Of a DNA stretch of 64,000 nucleotides, positions 21,415 to 31,288 are shown piece by piece. Location: contig NZ_JANFDG010000005.1 in assembly GCF_024609765.1 (NCBI RefSeq), positions 153,949-217,948 on the forward strand, in the 5' to 3' direction. Source of the DNA: Shinella pollutisoli. Its GTDB lineage: Bacteria; Pseudomonadota; Alphaproteobacteria; Rhizobiales; Rhizobiaceae. The notes below the pieces were generated by a model. That model ran no database searches. It saw only the letters and a list, made by a program, of their open reading frames with translations, and was not told where the DNA came from. A program made the translations under genes and the position numbers. Positions within the stretch are counted from its first letter, which is position 1. Each line of letters opens with the position of its first letter.

Positions 21415-22599
21415 TCAAGTCCGTTTCGGCCGGAAAACCATGCGGCCGAGAGAAAGTAGCAGGTAGGAGCCGAAGAAACAGGCGATCGCCCAGGCGAAAC
21501 CGTCGTTGCCGGCGACATCCATCGCCGCGCCCATGGCCTGCGGCCCGGCGACCGTGCCGACCGCGTAGCAGAAGATGAAGGCGGCATTGGCGGCGGCGAG
21601 GTCCGCCCCGTGCAGGCGCGAACCGAGGTGGCTGAGGCCGACCGTGTAGAGGCCGGCGACGCAGCCGCCCCAGAAGAGCAGCACGGCGGCCATCGTCAGC
21701 CACCCTTGCGCGAGCACCGGCAGCGCCAGCGCCCCGGCGAAGCCGATGAAGGCCATGCCGGTGAGCAGCCGGCGCCGGTCCTTCAGGTGGTCGGAGAGCA
21801 TGCCGAGCGGGATCTGGAAGACGACGTTGCCGAGCCCCATCATCGTCAAGAGCAGCGCCGCCTGCGGCTCGGTGAAGCCGGCGCGGGTGGCATAGATCGG
21901 CAGCAGCGACAGGCCGCCCACCTCGACCGCGCCGAAGATGAAGGCGGCCGCCGTCGCCGTCGGCACCAGGAAGACGTAGCGCAGGAAATGCCGCTCCGGC
22001 TTCTGGTCGATCGCCGCGTTCTCGTGCCGGGCGAAGAGGATCGGCACGGCGGCGACGAGGATGATCGCCGCGCCGGTGACGAAGGGCAGCGCGCCCTCGC
22101 TGCCGAGCGCGGAGAAGAGCAGGGGGCCCATGGCGAAGCCGAGCGAGAGCACGGTCGCGTAGATGCCGAGCACGAGCCCGCGCCGGCGCGGCGGGGCGGC
22201 GGCGTTGATCCAGAACTCCGACAGGATGAAGACCATGGTGATCGCGCCGTGGAAGACGAGGCGCAGCGGGAACCACAGCCAGAAATTCTCGACATAGTAG
22301 AAGCCGAGCGAGCTCACTGCGGCGAAGAGGATCGTGACGATCATCGTCGTCGAGGTGCCGAGCGCATGCGCGAGCCGCGTGGTGAACGGCGCGGCGGCCA
22401 TGGCGGCGATTCCGGCCATGGCCGAGTTGACGCCGATCAGCGTCGGCGGGATACCGCGCTTCTCCATGATGAGGGCGAGCAGCGGCAGGCCGAGGCCGAG
22501 CGCGATGCCGACGGCCGCGACGGCGGAGAAGGCGGCGATGAGCGCCGGCCAGTGAATGTGTTCCGCCGGGCCTGAGGGGCCGCATTCCGGCTGCGTCAT
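21415..22599 (-). CDS. MFS transporter
   Basis: A 394-residue inner-membrane protein with about 12 predicted helices, a charged middle loop ([15 protein letters not shown]) and the typical 6+6 pattern of the major facilitator superfamily. The substrate cannot be read from the sequence; the general shape resembles the YcaD/drug-sugar efflux groups. It lies 13 bases downstream of the NUDIX gene on the same strand, so it may be the last or near-last gene of the topA-rnr block. rpmG follows after 94 bases. Confidence 0.88.
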   Translation of the reverse strand: MTQPECGPSGPAEHIHWPALIAAFSAVAAVGIALGLGLPLLALIMEKRGIPPTLIGVNSAMAGIAAMAAAPFTTRLAHALGTSTTMIVTILFAAVSSLGFYYVENFWLWFPLRLVFHGAITMVFILSEFWINAAAPPRRRGLVLGIYATVLSLGFAMGPLLFSALGSEGALPFVTGAAIILVAAVPILFARHENAAIDQKPERHFLRYVFLVPTATAAAFIFGAVEVGGLSLLPIYATRAGFTEPQAALLLTMMGLGNVVFQIPLGMLSDHLKDRRRLLTGMAFIGFAGALALPVLAQGWLTMAAVLLFWGGCVAGLYTVGLSHLGSRLHGADLAAANAAFIFCYAVGTVAGPQAMGAAMDVAGNDGFAWAIACFFGSYLLLSLGRMVFRPKRT

Positions 22600-22612
22600 C
22601 GACAGTCGATCC

Positions 22613-23266
22613 TCAAAGCAGTTCCCGGACGAAGCGTCCGCGCGGGCTGTGGTAGAGCGGAACCGCCCTTCCGAACGGTAAGGACAGGTCCTCCCGGAGG
22701 CTTTTCCGCAGCTCCTCCAGGATCAGGGCGGTGATGTCGGGCATGGTGACGCCGCCGGGCGCGAAGATGTCGACCCAGCGCAGGTCCTCCAGCTCGTGGC
22801 TGGCGCGCGCGCCGGCGGGGTCGATGCCGGCCTCGTCGGCGAAGAGGGCGAAGAAGCGGGTGTCGTAGCGCCGCACCATGCCGGGCGGCGTGATGGCGCG
22901 GGCGAGGAAGCGCAGCCGCGAGAGATCGGGGCGGAAGGGAAGGGGGCTGCCGTCGGCGGGCGCGCCCACGCCGAGCCCCGCCTCCTCGTAGAGTTCGCGC
23001 AGCGCCGCGACGCCGAGCGCGCGCAGCCGTGTCTTGGAACACCGTGGCCCCGCCCGCACCGCCAGCCGCTCGCACGCCAGCGGATGGAGCGTGTTCTCCA
23101 CCGCGACGTAGCGGTCGGCGGCGTCGCGCCGCCCGCCGGGAAAGACGTAGACGTCCGGCATGAAGACATGCTTGCTGCTGCGCCGGCCGACGAGCACGCG
23201 CACATCCGCCCCCGACCGGTCGAGGAGCAGGATCGAGGCGGCGTCGACGGGTCTGACGGGTTTCAT
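22613..23266 (-). CDS. NUDIX hydrolase with an interrupted Nudix box
   Basis: The 217-residue protein belongs to the Nudix superfamily, which cleaves nucleoside diphosphates linked to other groups. The start of the box (VFPGG, about residue 42) and its core (AALRELYEEAGLG, about residue 90) are separated by roughly 30 residues more than in the standard GX5EX7REUXEEXGU. An insertion of this kind is known in the NUDT19-like CoA-diphosphatase group, so a CoA-type substrate is possible but not shown. The start overlaps the DUF983 stop by ATGA (23263-23266), so translation is coupled. Confidence 0.88.
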   Translation of the reverse strand: MKPVRPVDAASILLLDRSGADVRVLVGRRSSKHVFMPDVYVFPGGRRDAADRYVAVENTLHPLACERLAVRAGPRCSKTRLRALGVAALRELYEEAGLGVGAPADGSPLPFRPDLSRLRFLARAITPPGMVRRYDTRFFALFADEAGIDPAGARASHELEDLRWVDIFAPGGVTMPDITALILEELRKSLREDLSLPFGRAVPLYHSPRGRFVRELL

Positions 23267-23733
23267 GCCGCGCGGTCGCTGTAGGCCGTTTCCTCGTCGG
23301 CCTCCTCGGCCTCGTCGCCGAAGCCGTGCATCTTCACCGCCCATTGCAGGCCGATGACGCCGCCCTTGACCGGCTGCAGCAGAAGCAGCGCCAGCACGAG
23401 CGTGATCGGCACCCAGATCGCCAGGTGCTGCCAGGTGGTGAGCGGCCAGACGAGGTCGGTCGCCATGTAGCCGCCGACGACGATGTGGCCGACGATGGTG
23501 ATGACGAGATAGGGCGGCAGGTCGTCGGCGCGCTGGTGGGTGAAATCCTCGCCGCAGACCGCGCAATGGTCGACGCATTTCACATAGGCGCGGAAGAGGC
23601 GGCCGGTGCCGCAGGCCGGGCAGCGGTTGAGGAGGCCGCGCTTGATCGAGCGCCCGACCGGACGCTCGCGGTCGGCGGGCGCCTCCTGGCCGCCGAAATG
23701 CAGCGTGCTCTGCGAAGCCTCGTTCGTCTCCAT
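23263..23733 (-). CDS. DUF983 family membrane protein
   Basis: A 156-residue protein with an N-terminal zinc-finger-like part (CPACGTGRLF and CAVCGEDF, four cysteines) and two membrane helices (about residues 75-95 and 105-130), ending in an acidic tail. This matches DUF983, common in alphaproteobacteria next to rnr. Its function is unknown; the cysteine pairs suggest metal binding. It lies 41 bases after rnr and overlaps the NUDIX gene by 4 bases. Confidence 0.9.
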   Translation of the reverse strand: METNEASQSTLHFGGQEAPADRERPVGRSIKRGLLNRCPACGTGRLFRAYVKCVDHCAVCGEDFTHQRADDLPPYLVITIVGHIVVGGYMATDLVWPLTTWQHLAIWVPITLVLALLLLQPVKGGVIGLQWAVKMHGFGDEAEEADEETAYSDRAA

Positions 23734-23774
23734 GTCCGTTCCTTCCTGCCGGCCGTCTGCTGGCCTGGCATCAC

Positions 23775-26111
23775 CTAGCGTCGTCCGCGCGGAGCGCGCG
23801 TGCCCGGCTGGCGCCGGGATGCGCCGCGGTCGCGCCGGCCCGCCTTGTGGAAGGAGCGGATCGCCGTCGGCATCTTGCGTCCTTCGCTGAGCATCTCGAA
23901 GCGGAGCGCGCCGGCAAGCGGAATCGCTTCCGCCAGCCGCACCCGCACCGCATCGCCGAGGCGGTAGCCGAGCCCGGTCTTCTCGCCGGACAGCGCCTGG
24001 TGCGCCTCGTCGTAGATGTAGTAGTCGCGACCGAGCGTAGATATAGGCACGAATCCGTCCGCACCATAGTCCGGCAGGGTGACAAAAAGTCCCGATTTCG
24101 TGACACCCGAGACGCGGCCGTCGAATTCCTCGCCGATCCGGCCCGCCAGGTGATGGGCGATCAGCCGGTCGACCGTGTCGCGCTCGGCGGCCATGGCGCG
24201 CCGCTCGAAGGTGGAGATCTCGGCGGCGATGTCGTCGAGCGCGCCTTCCTCGTCCGGCGTGATGCCGCCTTCGCCGAGCTTCAGCGAGCCGACCAGGGCG
24301 CGATGCACGATCAGGTCCGCATAGCGGCGGATCGGCGAGGTGAAATGGGCGTATTTCATCAGGTTGAGGCCGAAATGGCCGATGTTCTCCGGGCTGTAGA
24401 TCGCCTGGCTCTGCGAGCGCAGCACCATCTCGCCGACCATCTGCTCGAACGGCTTGTCCTTCGCCTTCGACAGGATGCCGTTGAAATGGTTGGCGCGCAT
24501 GTTGCCGCCCTTGAGCAGAGAAATGTCGAGCGTCTGCAGGAAGTCGCGCAGCACCTCCTGCTTGGCGAGCGAGGGCGCGTCGTGCACGCGGTAGATCAGC
24601 GGCTGGCGGCGTTTCTCCAGCGTCTCGGCGGCCGAGACGTTCGCCTGGATCATCATCTCCTCGATGAGCTTGTGCGCCTCGAGCCGCGGCGGCACGAAGA
24701 CCCGGTCGACCGTGCCGTCCTCCTTGAGCAGGATCTTCCGCTCCGGCATGTCGAGCTCGAGCGGCTGGCGGCGCTCGCGGCCGGTCGTCAGGATGCGGTG
24801 CGCCTCCCAGAGCGGCTTCAGGATCGTTTCCAGGATAGGCGCGGTCTTGTCGTCCGGCGCGCCGTCGATCGCCGCCTGCGCCTGTTGGTAGGAGAGCTTG
24901 GCCGCGCTCTTCATCATGATGCGGTGGAAGGTGTGGCTCGCCTTGCGGCCTTCCTTCGAGAAGACCATGCGCACGGCGAGCGCCGGCCGGTCGACGCCTT
25001 CCTTCAGCGAGCAGAGGTCGTTGGAGATGCGCTCGGGCAGCATCGGCACGACGCGGTCGGGGAAATAGACCGAGTTGCCGCGCTTCAGCGCCTCGCGGTC
25101 GAGCGCCGATTTCGGCCGCACGTAGTAGCTGACGTCGGCGATGGCGACCGTGACGATCACGCCGCCCGGATTGTCGGGCGAGGGGTCCGGCTCCGCATGG
25201 ACCGCGTCGTCGTGGTCCTTGGCGTCGGCGGGGTCGATGGTGATGAGCGGCAGCGCCCGCCAGTCCTCGCGATGCGCCATCGAGGCGGGGCCGGCGGCCT
25301 CGGCCTCGCGGATGACGGCGTCGGAGAAGATGTAGGGGATGCCGTGCGAATGGATGGCGATCATCGAGATCGCCTTTTCCGAGGCGACCGAGCCGATCAC
25401 GCCCTTGATCTGCGCGCGCGGCAGGCCGTAGCGGCCTAGGCGCACGACGTCGATCTCGACGAGGTCGCCGTCCGCGGCGCCTGCCGTGAACTCCGGGTCG
25501 ACCTCCATCTCCTCTCCGCGCCGGTCGATGGGGAGAATCCGCCCGCCGCCGCCGGCAAGCGCCCGGAAGACGCCCATGCCGGCATTCCTGCGCTTGTCGA
25601 GGATCTTGATGACGCGCCCCGCATAGGCCGGGCCGCCGCGCTCCTTGGCGGGGAAGATCTTCGCCAGCACCCGGTCGCCGAGGCCCGCCACCGGCGCCTT
25701 GTCCTTGCGGGCGGCGGTCGGCTGGCGGATCGTCACGGCCGGCGCCACGCCGGCATCGTCCAGCCATTCGGCCGGCCGGCCGATCAGCTCGCCGTCGACG
25801 TCGCGCGTGGTGATGTCGAGCACGACGACCGGCGGCAGCGCGCCGGGCCGCACGAGCGACTTGCGCCGCTTTTCGAGGAGACCCTCCTCCTCGAAGGATT
25901 TCAGGAGCGCCTTCAGCTCGACGCGCGCCTCGCCCTTGAGGCCGAAGGCCTTGGCGATCTCGCGCTTGGAGGCCTGCTCGGGATTGTCGGCGATGAAGCG
26001 CAGGAGGACGTCGCGCGGCGGCACGACGCCGTGGATGATCGGCGCCTCGGCGTCGGGCGGGCGCCCGGTCCGTTTCGAGTGTCCCGTCCGGCCGCGCGGT
26101 TCCTTCACCAT
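23775..26111 (-). CDS. rnr: ribonuclease R
   Basis: A 3'-5' processive exoribonuclease of the RNB family that degrades structured RNA. The 778 residues comprise an N-terminal helix-turn-helix/cold-shock region, the RNB catalytic domain with DPADAKDHDDAVH near residue 295, an S1 domain (GRVSGVTKSGLFVTLPD, about residue 665) and a short basic tail rich in Arg. I chose ATG 26111 (MVKEPRGRTGHSK); the longer reading frame to 26267 runs through the palindromic repeat at 26150-26280 and is an artefact. It lies downstream of topA. Confidence 0.95.
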   Translation of the reverse strand: MVKEPRGRTGHSKRTGRPPDAEAPIIHGVVPPRDVLLRFIADNPEQASKREIAKAFGLKGEARVELKALLKSFEEEGLLEKRRKSLVRPGALPPVVVLDITTRDVDGELIGRPAEWLDDAGVAPAVTIRQPTAARKDKAPVAGLGDRVLAKIFPAKERGGPAYAGRVIKILDKRRNAGMGVFRALAGGGGRILPIDRRGEEMEVDPEFTAGAADGDLVEIDVVRLGRYGLPRAQIKGVIGSVASEKAISMIAIHSHGIPYIFSDAVIREAEAAGPASMAHREDWRALPLITIDPADAKDHDDAVHAEPDPSPDNPGGVIVTVAIADVSYYVRPKSALDREALKRGNSVYFPDRVVPMLPERISNDLCSLKEGVDRPALAVRMVFSKEGRKASHTFHRIMMKSAAKLSYQQAQAAIDGAPDDKTAPILETILKPLWEAHRILTTGRERRQPLELDMPERKILLKEDGTVDRVFVPPRLEAHKLIEEMMIQANVSAAETLEKRRQPLIYRVHDAPSLAKQEVLRDFLQTLDISLLKGGNMRANHFNGILSKAKDKPFEQMVGEMVLRSQSQAIYSPENIGHFGLNLMKYAHFTSPIRRYADLIVHRALVGSLKLGEGGITPDEEGALDDIAAEISTFERRAMAAERDTVDRLIAHHLAGRIGEEFDGRVSGVTKSGLFVTLPDYGADGFVPISTLGRDYYIYDEAHQALSGEKTGLGYRLGDAVRVRLAEAIPLAGALRFEMLSEGRKMPTAIRSFHKAGRRDRGASRRQPGTRAPRGRR

Positions 26112-26149
26112 GACAGGATGCCCCAATGGAGTGCCGAGAGCAGGCCGTC

Positions 26150-26280
26150 TTCTCCCTTCTCCCCTCGGGGAGAAGGTGCCGGCAGGCGGATGAGGGGGCG
26201 CAAGCAGCGGATTCGGCCGAGGGGGCTTTTCCCCCTCATCCGGCCCTTCGGGCCACCTTCTCCCCAAGGGGAGAAGGAGA
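26150..26280. repeat. family B palindromic repeat pair between topA and rnr
   Basis: Two modules with CTTCTCCCC...GGGGAGAAGG and CATCCG/CGGATG ends lie back to back: one at about 26155-26198, the other at 26230-26280. This inverted pair occupies most of the 216-base gap between topA and rnr and contributes a spurious N-terminal extension to rnr. Confidence 0.8.
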
Positions 26281-26327
26281 GCGGCACCGGCCTGCCTTTA
26301 TCTGCGATAGCCCCGTTCGTCATGGCC

Positions 26328-28940
26328 TCAAGCCTTTTTCGCCTTCGGTGCCGCCTTAGGCTTGGCCGCGGCCTTCGGCTTCGCCGCCTTCGTCGTCTTC
26401 GCGGCCTTGGCCTTGGCGGGTGATTTCCCCGCCTTGCCGGCGATCAGCACCAGCGCCTCCTCCAGGGTGACGCCGTCGGCGTCCTTCCCCTTGGGCAGCG
26501 TGGCGTTCACCTTGCCCCAGTTGACATAGGGTCCGTAGCGCCCGTCGCGCACCGTCACCGGCCCGCCGTCGGGATGGTCGCCCAGCGTCTTCAGCGCCGC
26601 CGGCGCCGAACGGCCGCGTCCGCCGCCCTTCGATTTCTTCTCGGCGATGACCGTCACGGCGCGGTTGAGGCCGATCGAGAACACGTCCTCCACCGTCTCC
26701 AGGTTGGCATAGCCGCCGTCGTGCAGCAGGAAGGGGCCGTAGCGGCCGATGCCGGCGGAGATCATCTTGCCGGTCTCCGGATGCCGGCCGATGTCGCGCG
26801 GCAGCGAGAGCAGCGCCACCGCCTTCTCGTGGTCGATGCTCGCCGGCGCCCAGCCCTTCGGCAGGCTGGCACGCTTGGCCTCCTTGCCGTCGCCGCGCTG
26901 GACATAGGGGCCGAAGCGGCCGGTGCGCAGCGTGATCTCCTCGCCGGTATGCGGGTCCTTGCCGAGGTTTTGCGGCTCGGCGGCCGCCTGCGCCTCGCCG
27001 TTCGCCTCGGTGCCGAAGGGGCGGGTGTAGCGGCATTCCGGATAGTTCGAGCAGCCGATGAAGGCGCCGCTGCCGCGCCCGAGCTTCAGCGACAGCTTGC
27101 CCGTGCCGCAGGAGGGGCAGGCGCGCGGATCGCTGCCGTCCTCGCGCTTGGGGAAGATCAGCGGCGCGAGCTCGTCGTTCAGCGCGTCGAGCACATTGGT
27201 GACGCGCAGCTCCTTCGTGTCCTCGATCTGCGCGAAGAAATCCTTCCAGAAATCGCGCAGCACCTGCTTCCAGTCGAGCTCGCCGGCAGAAATCTTGTCG
27301 AGCTTCTCCTCCAGGTCGGCGGTGAAGTCGTATTCGACGTAGCGGGTGAAGAAGCTCTCGAGGAAAGCGGTGACGAGCCGGCCCTTGGCCTCCGGGATCA
27401 GCTTGCGCTTGTCGATGGTGATGTATTCGCGGTCGCGCAGCGTGGCGAGCGTCGCGGCGTAGGTCGAGGGGCGGCCGATGCCGAGCTCCTCCATCTTCTT
27501 GATCAGCGTGGCTTCGGAATAGCGCGGCGGCGGCTCGGTGAAGTGCTGGGTGGCGTTCACCTTCTCCTTGTCGAGCTTCTCCTTCGCGTTGATCTCCGGC
27601 AGGCGGCCGTCCTCGTCGCCATCGTCGGCCTGCTCGCCGTCCTCCTTCTGGTCGGTGTAGGCAGCGATGAAGCCGTCGAAGCGGATGACGGAGCCGGTGG
27701 CGCGCAGGCCGGCCTTGCGCCCGCCGTTGTCGGCGTCGATCTCGACGGTGGTGCGCTCGATCTCGGCCGACGCCATCTGGCTGGCGATGCCGCGCTTCCA
27801 GATGAGGTCGTAGAGCTTCAGCTGGTCGGCGTCCAGCGCGCGGCGCACCTGGTCGGGCGTGCGGTCGAAGGAGGTCGGGCGGATCGCCTCGTGGGCCTCC
27901 TGCGCGTTCTTCGCCTTGGTGGCGTAGAAGCGGGCCTTCTCCGGCACGTAGCGCGGGCCGAACTGCTCGGCGACGGCACGCCGCGCCGCCTCGATCGCCT
28001 CGGGCGCCATCTGCACGCCGTCGGTTCGCATATAGGTGATGAGGCCGACGGTCTCGCCGCCGATGTCGATGCCCTCGTAGAGCCGCTGCGCCACCTGCAT
28101 GGTGCGCGACGCCGAGAAGCCGAGCTTGGAGGAGGCTGCCTGCTGCAGCGTGGAGGTGGTAAACGGCGGCGCCGGATTGCGCTTCGTCGGCTTCGCCTCG
28201 ACGCTCTCGACGCGGTAGGCGGCGCCTTCGAGCAGCGCCTTGAGGCGGTTCGCCTCCTCGCCGTTGCCGATCGACTTGCCGGAAAGCCGCTTGCCCTCGG
28301 CCGAGACGAGACGGGCCTCGAAGACGTCGCCGCGCGGCGTCTTCAGCAGCGCCGAGAGGTTCCAGTATTCCTCCGAGACGAAGCGCTCGATCTCCGCCTC
28401 GCGGTCGCAGACGAGGCGCAGCGCCACCGACTGCACGCGGCCGGCCGAGCGCGCGCCCGGCAGCTTGCGCCAGAGCACCGGCGACAGGTTGAAGCCGACG
28501 AGATAGTCGAGCGCGCGGCGCGCGAGATACGCGTCGACCAGCGAGATGTCGATGTCGCGCGGGTTGCGCATGGCGTCGAGCACGGCCGCCTTGGTGATGG
28601 CGTTGAAGACGACGCGCTTGACCGGCTTGTCGCCGATCACCCGCTTCTTCTTCAGGAGGTCCAGCACATGCCAGGAGATCGCCTCGCCCTCGCGGTCGGG
28701 GTCGGTCGCGAGGATCAGGCCGTCGGAGGATTTCACCGCGTCGGCGATGTCCTTCATGCGCCTGGCGGACGCCCCGTCGACCTCCCAGGACATCTCGAAG
28801 TCCTCGTCGGGACGCACGGAGCCGTCCTTGGCGGGCAGGTCGCGCACATGGCCGAAGGAGGCGAGCACCGTGTAGCCCGGGCCGAGATACTTGTTGATCG
28901 TCTTGGCCTTGGCGGGCGATTCCACAACTACAACATTCAT
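26328..28940 (-). CDS. topA: DNA topoisomerase I
   Basis: Type IA topoisomerase that relaxes negative supercoils. The 870 residues start with the Toprim motif VVVESPAKAKTINKYLG; the acidic DPDREGEAISWH lies near residue 75-90, and the catalytic tyrosine is in VGLITYMRTDG near residue 305. A C4 zinc finger (CPSCGTGKL...CSNYPEC) is near residues 605-635, followed by further topoisomerase C-terminal repeats (TGRFGPYVQRG, RYGPYVNWG) and a Lys/Ala/Pro-rich tail. ATG 28940 is chosen from the conserved start. A YjhX/TopAI homologue, known in E. coli to inhibit TopA, is encoded at 40163. Confidence 0.96.
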   Translation of the reverse strand: MNVVVVESPAKAKTINKYLGPGYTVLASFGHVRDLPAKDGSVRPDEDFEMSWEVDGASARRMKDIADAVKSSDGLILATDPDREGEAISWHVLDLLKKKRVIGDKPVKRVVFNAITKAAVLDAMRNPRDIDISLVDAYLARRALDYLVGFNLSPVLWRKLPGARSAGRVQSVALRLVCDREAEIERFVSEEYWNLSALLKTPRGDVFEARLVSAEGKRLSGKSIGNGEEANRLKALLEGAAYRVESVEAKPTKRNPAPPFTTSTLQQAASSKLGFSASRTMQVAQRLYEGIDIGGETVGLITYMRTDGVQMAPEAIEAARRAVAEQFGPRYVPEKARFYATKAKNAQEAHEAIRPTSFDRTPDQVRRALDADQLKLYDLIWKRGIASQMASAEIERTTVEIDADNGGRKAGLRATGSVIRFDGFIAAYTDQKEDGEQADDGDEDGRLPEINAKEKLDKEKVNATQHFTEPPPRYSEATLIKKMEELGIGRPSTYAATLATLRDREYITIDKRKLIPEAKGRLVTAFLESFFTRYVEYDFTADLEEKLDKISAGELDWKQVLRDFWKDFFAQIEDTKELRVTNVLDALNDELAPLIFPKREDGSDPRACPSCGTGKLSLKLGRGSGAFIGCSNYPECRYTRPFGTEANGEAQAAAEPQNLGKDPHTGEEITLRTGRFGPYVQRGDGKEAKRASLPKGWAPASIDHEKAVALLSLPRDIGRHPETGKMISAGIGRYGPFLLHDGGYANLETVEDVFSIGLNRAVTVIAEKKSKGGGRGRSAPAALKTLGDHPDGGPVTVRDGRYGPYVNWGKVNATLPKGKDADGVTLEEALVLIAGKAGKSPAKAKAAKTTKAAKPKAAAKPKAAPKAKKA

Positions 28941-29191
28941 CGTCAATTCTCTGATGCCGGGCCGCAGCATTGGGGCAGGCGGCCGAAACAGGCGCGTTCC
29001 GCCGGAAATTCGTGCTCCCGACATGAACAGGGAAAGCGCGCCGGTCAAGAGGCAGGGGTGAAATTAACGCCTCTGCAACGCGATACAACCAAAGAGAGCT
29101 TCGCAAGTTGTTGCAATTTTAAATAAAGGATGTATCGTTTTTGTCGTGATGGAATTGCGCGCCGCGCGCGATCGAACCGCAGGTGCAACTC

Positions 29192-29446
29192 ATGAATTCG
29201 AAATCGGCCATGCCCGTCCAATCCCCGAGCGGCACGCTGGACAACATCGTCTATGTCCGCAACATGCTCGGGGAGTTGCGCACCGTCGCCCACAACGAGG
29301 GCGCGGAGATGCTGGGCTACCTGATCGAGATGGCCTATGTCGAGGCGGGCGACATCCAGGCGGGGTTGCGGCCGCTGTCAGTCCGGCGCGCGGGAGACCG
29401 CGCCGCCGGCGTGCCGGTGAAGGCGCCCGGCAAGATCAAGCTCTAG
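29192..29446 (+). CDS. small conserved-looking protein of unknown function, overlapping dprA 3' end
   Basis: I cannot name this family with certainty. ATG 29192 is preceded by AGGTG; an in-frame GTG at 29183 is an alternative. The 84 residues are hydrophilic with a helical middle (NIVYVRNMLGELRTVAHNEG and GYLIEMAYVEAGDIQAG) and a basic C-terminal tail. Codon use looks like a real gene in the first 60 codons. The last 69 bases overlap the 3' end of dprA on the other strand. It is divergent from topA. Confidence 0.7.
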   Translation: MNSKSAMPVQSPSGTLDNIVYVRNMLGELRTVAHNEGAEMLGYLIEMAYVEAGDIQAGLRPLSVRRAGDRAAGVPVKAPGKIKL

Positions 29447-30529
29447 CAGCACGAGATAGACCGTCGGCGCGGCGATGCCGGTGTGGCGGATGATGTCGTC
29501 GATATCGGTGGGGACGAGGTTCAGCGCGTCGACGACGCGCGCCCGCTCGTCCTCGCTCGGGGGCAGGGCGGCGAGCGGCGGCGGGCCGTCGTCCGGTTCG
29601 TCCGCCCCGGTGCGTGCCGCGACGAAGAGGTCCGGCTCGGCGAGCGGGCGCAGCGCCTCCAGCACGTCTTCCGCCCCCGTCACGATGGTCGCCCCCTCCT
29701 TCAGGAGCCCGTTCGTGCCCTCCGAGCGCGGGTCGAGCGGCGAGCCCGGCACGGCGAAGACGAGCCGGCCGAAATCCGCGGCGTTGCGCGCCGTGATCAG
29801 CGAGCCGGAACGCGTCGCCGCCTCCACCACGACGAGCCCGAGCGCCATGCCGGCGATCAGCCGGTTGCGGCGCGGGAAGTCGCGGGCGCGCGGCTCCCAG
29901 CCGAACGGCATCTCGCTGACGGCGAGCCCCTGGCCGTCGGCGATCTCCCGGAGAAGGTCGGCGTTTTCCGGCGGGTAGGGGCAGTCGAGCCCGCCGGCCA
30001 TGGCGGCGATCGTGCCGGTGTCGAGGCTGGCGCGGTGGGCGGCCGTGTCGATGCCGCGGGCGAGGCCGGAGACGGTGGCATAGCCGGCGCGGCCGACGCC
30101 GCGGGCGATGAGCCCCGCGAACTTCATGCCGGAGACGGAGGCGTTGCGTGCGCCGACGATGCCGACGGCGGGTGCGGCCGCGACCGCGCGGTTGCCCATG
30201 ACGGCAAGGAGCGGCGGCGCGCCGTAGATCTGGCGCAGCAGCGGCGGATAGTCCGGCTCGCCGATGCCGACGAAGGCGGCGCCGTGCCGGCGGGCGACCT
30301 CCAGCTCGCGCTCGGCATCGGCCATGCTGGCCACGCGGATGGCGCGCGCCGCGCCGCCGCGGCGGGAGAGCTCGGGCAGCATCGTGAGCGCCGTCTCGGC
30401 GCTGCCGAAATGGTTAATGAGGTCGCGGAAGGTGACCGGCCCGACATTGTCGCTGCGGATCAGGCGCAGCCAGGCGATCCGTTGTCGTTCCGAAAGCGCA
30501 ATTCCCTGTTTCCTTGCGCCGTCGGTCAT
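29378..30529 (-). CDS. dprA: DNA processing protein DprA
   Basis: DprA binds incoming single-stranded DNA and loads RecA during natural transformation; many non-competent bacteria also keep it. The 383 residues hold an N-terminal SAM-like region, the Rossmann-like core with VGIVGARNASVSGMKFA near residue 120 and SGLARGIDTAAH near 150, the FPRRNRLIAG motif near 215, and a C-terminal winged-helix (DIDDIIRHTGI). Start ATG 30529 sits 2 bases after plsY. Its 3' end overlaps the small plus-strand gene at 29192. Confidence 0.92.
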   Translation of the reverse strand: MTDGARKQGIALSERQRIAWLRLIRSDNVGPVTFRDLINHFGSAETALTMLPELSRRGGAARAIRVASMADAERELEVARRHGAAFVGIGEPDYPPLLRQIYGAPPLLAVMGNRAVAAAPAVGIVGARNASVSGMKFAGLIARGVGRAGYATVSGLARGIDTAAHRASLDTGTIAAMAGGLDCPYPPENADLLREIADGQGLAVSEMPFGWEPRARDFPRRNRLIAGMALGLVVVEAATRSGSLITARNAADFGRLVFAVPGSPLDPRSEGTNGLLKEGATIVTGAEDVLEALRPLAEPDLFVAARTGADEPDDGPPPLAALPPSEDERARVVDALNLVPTDIDDIIRHTGIAAPTVYLVLLELDLAGRLHRHAGGAVSRAPD

Positions 30530-30531
30530 CG

Positions 30532-31146
30532 CTATCCCTTGTCGCCGATCCTGCTCTCGGTGCCGCCGAGAAGGCGGGTTATGTTCGCCCGGTGCTTCCA
30601 CCAGGTGATTACGGTCAGGAGCGCGAAGACGAGCGCCGCCTTCTCGTGACCGAGAAACCACAATACAACCGGTGAGGCAGCCGTTGCAACCAGGGCGGAC
30701 AGGGACGAATAGCGGCTGAGCCAGGCGACCGCGCCCCAGACGGCGGCGAAGACGGGCACCACCACCGGCACCAGCCCGAGCAGCACGCCGACATAGGTGG
30801 CGACCCCCTTGCCGCCCTTGAAGCCGAGCCAGACCGGGAAGAGGTGGCCGAGGAAGGTGGCGAAGCCCGCCGCGAGGCCGAGGTCGGGCGAGACGCGCGC
30901 GGCGATCGCGGCGGCCGCCGTGCCCTTCAGCGCGTCGAGCAGCAGCGTCGCGGCGGCGAGCTTCCTGTTGCCGGTGCGCAGCACGTTGGTCGCGCCGATA
31001 TTGCCCGAGCCGATCTTGCGCACGTCGCCGAGGCCGGCGAGCCGCGTCAGGACGAGGCCGAACGGGATGGAGCCGAGGAGGTAGCCGAAGACGAGGGCGG
31101 CAAGCGTCGCCAGCGCGCCGGGCTGCCAGGTGAGGATTTCGGACAC
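30532..31146 (-). CDS. plsY: glycerol-3-phosphate acyltransferase PlsY
   Basis: Inner-membrane enzyme that transfers an acyl group from acyl phosphate to glycerol-3-phosphate, the first step of phospholipid synthesis. The 204-residue, five-span protein has the family motifs [13 protein letters not shown] (about residues 47-59) and [10 protein letters not shown] (about 108-117). dprA follows after 2 bases, a common rhizobial order. An inverted palindromic repeat separates it from the dihydroorotase homologue upstream. Confidence 0.95.
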   Translation of the reverse strand: MSEILTWQPGALATLAALVFGYLLGSIPFGLVLTRLAGLGDVRKIGSGNIGATNVLRTGNRKLAAATLLLDALKGTAAAAIAARVSPDLGLAAGFATFLGHLFPVWLGFKGGKGVATYVGVLLGLVPVVVPVFAAVWGAVAWLSRYSSLSALVATAASPVVLWFLGHEKAALVFALLTVITWWKHRANITRLLGGTESRIGDKG

Positions 31147-31188
31147 GTCAGTTCCCCCAGTTCGTCTTCCAGCTCATCCGCCGCAGCG

Positions 31189-31280
31189 CCCCTCATCCGC
31201 CTGCCGGCACCTTCTCCCCGAGGGAGAAGGGAAATGCGGCGCTGACGGTATTCCCCTTCTCCCTCGGGAAGAAGGCGGCC
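31189..31280. repeat. family B palindromic repeat pair
   Basis: CCCCTCATCCGCCTGCCGGC with CTTCTCCCCGAGGGAGAAGG, followed after about 30 bases by a second partly decayed CCTTCTCCCTCGGGAAGAAGG. It fills the space between plsY and the dihydroorotase homologue. Confidence 0.75.
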
Positions 31281-31288
31281 CGACAGGC

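Noticed and set aside
26112..26267. N-terminal extension of rnr
   Set aside because: It is derived from the palindromic repeat between topA and rnr. MVKEPRGRTGHS is the credible start.
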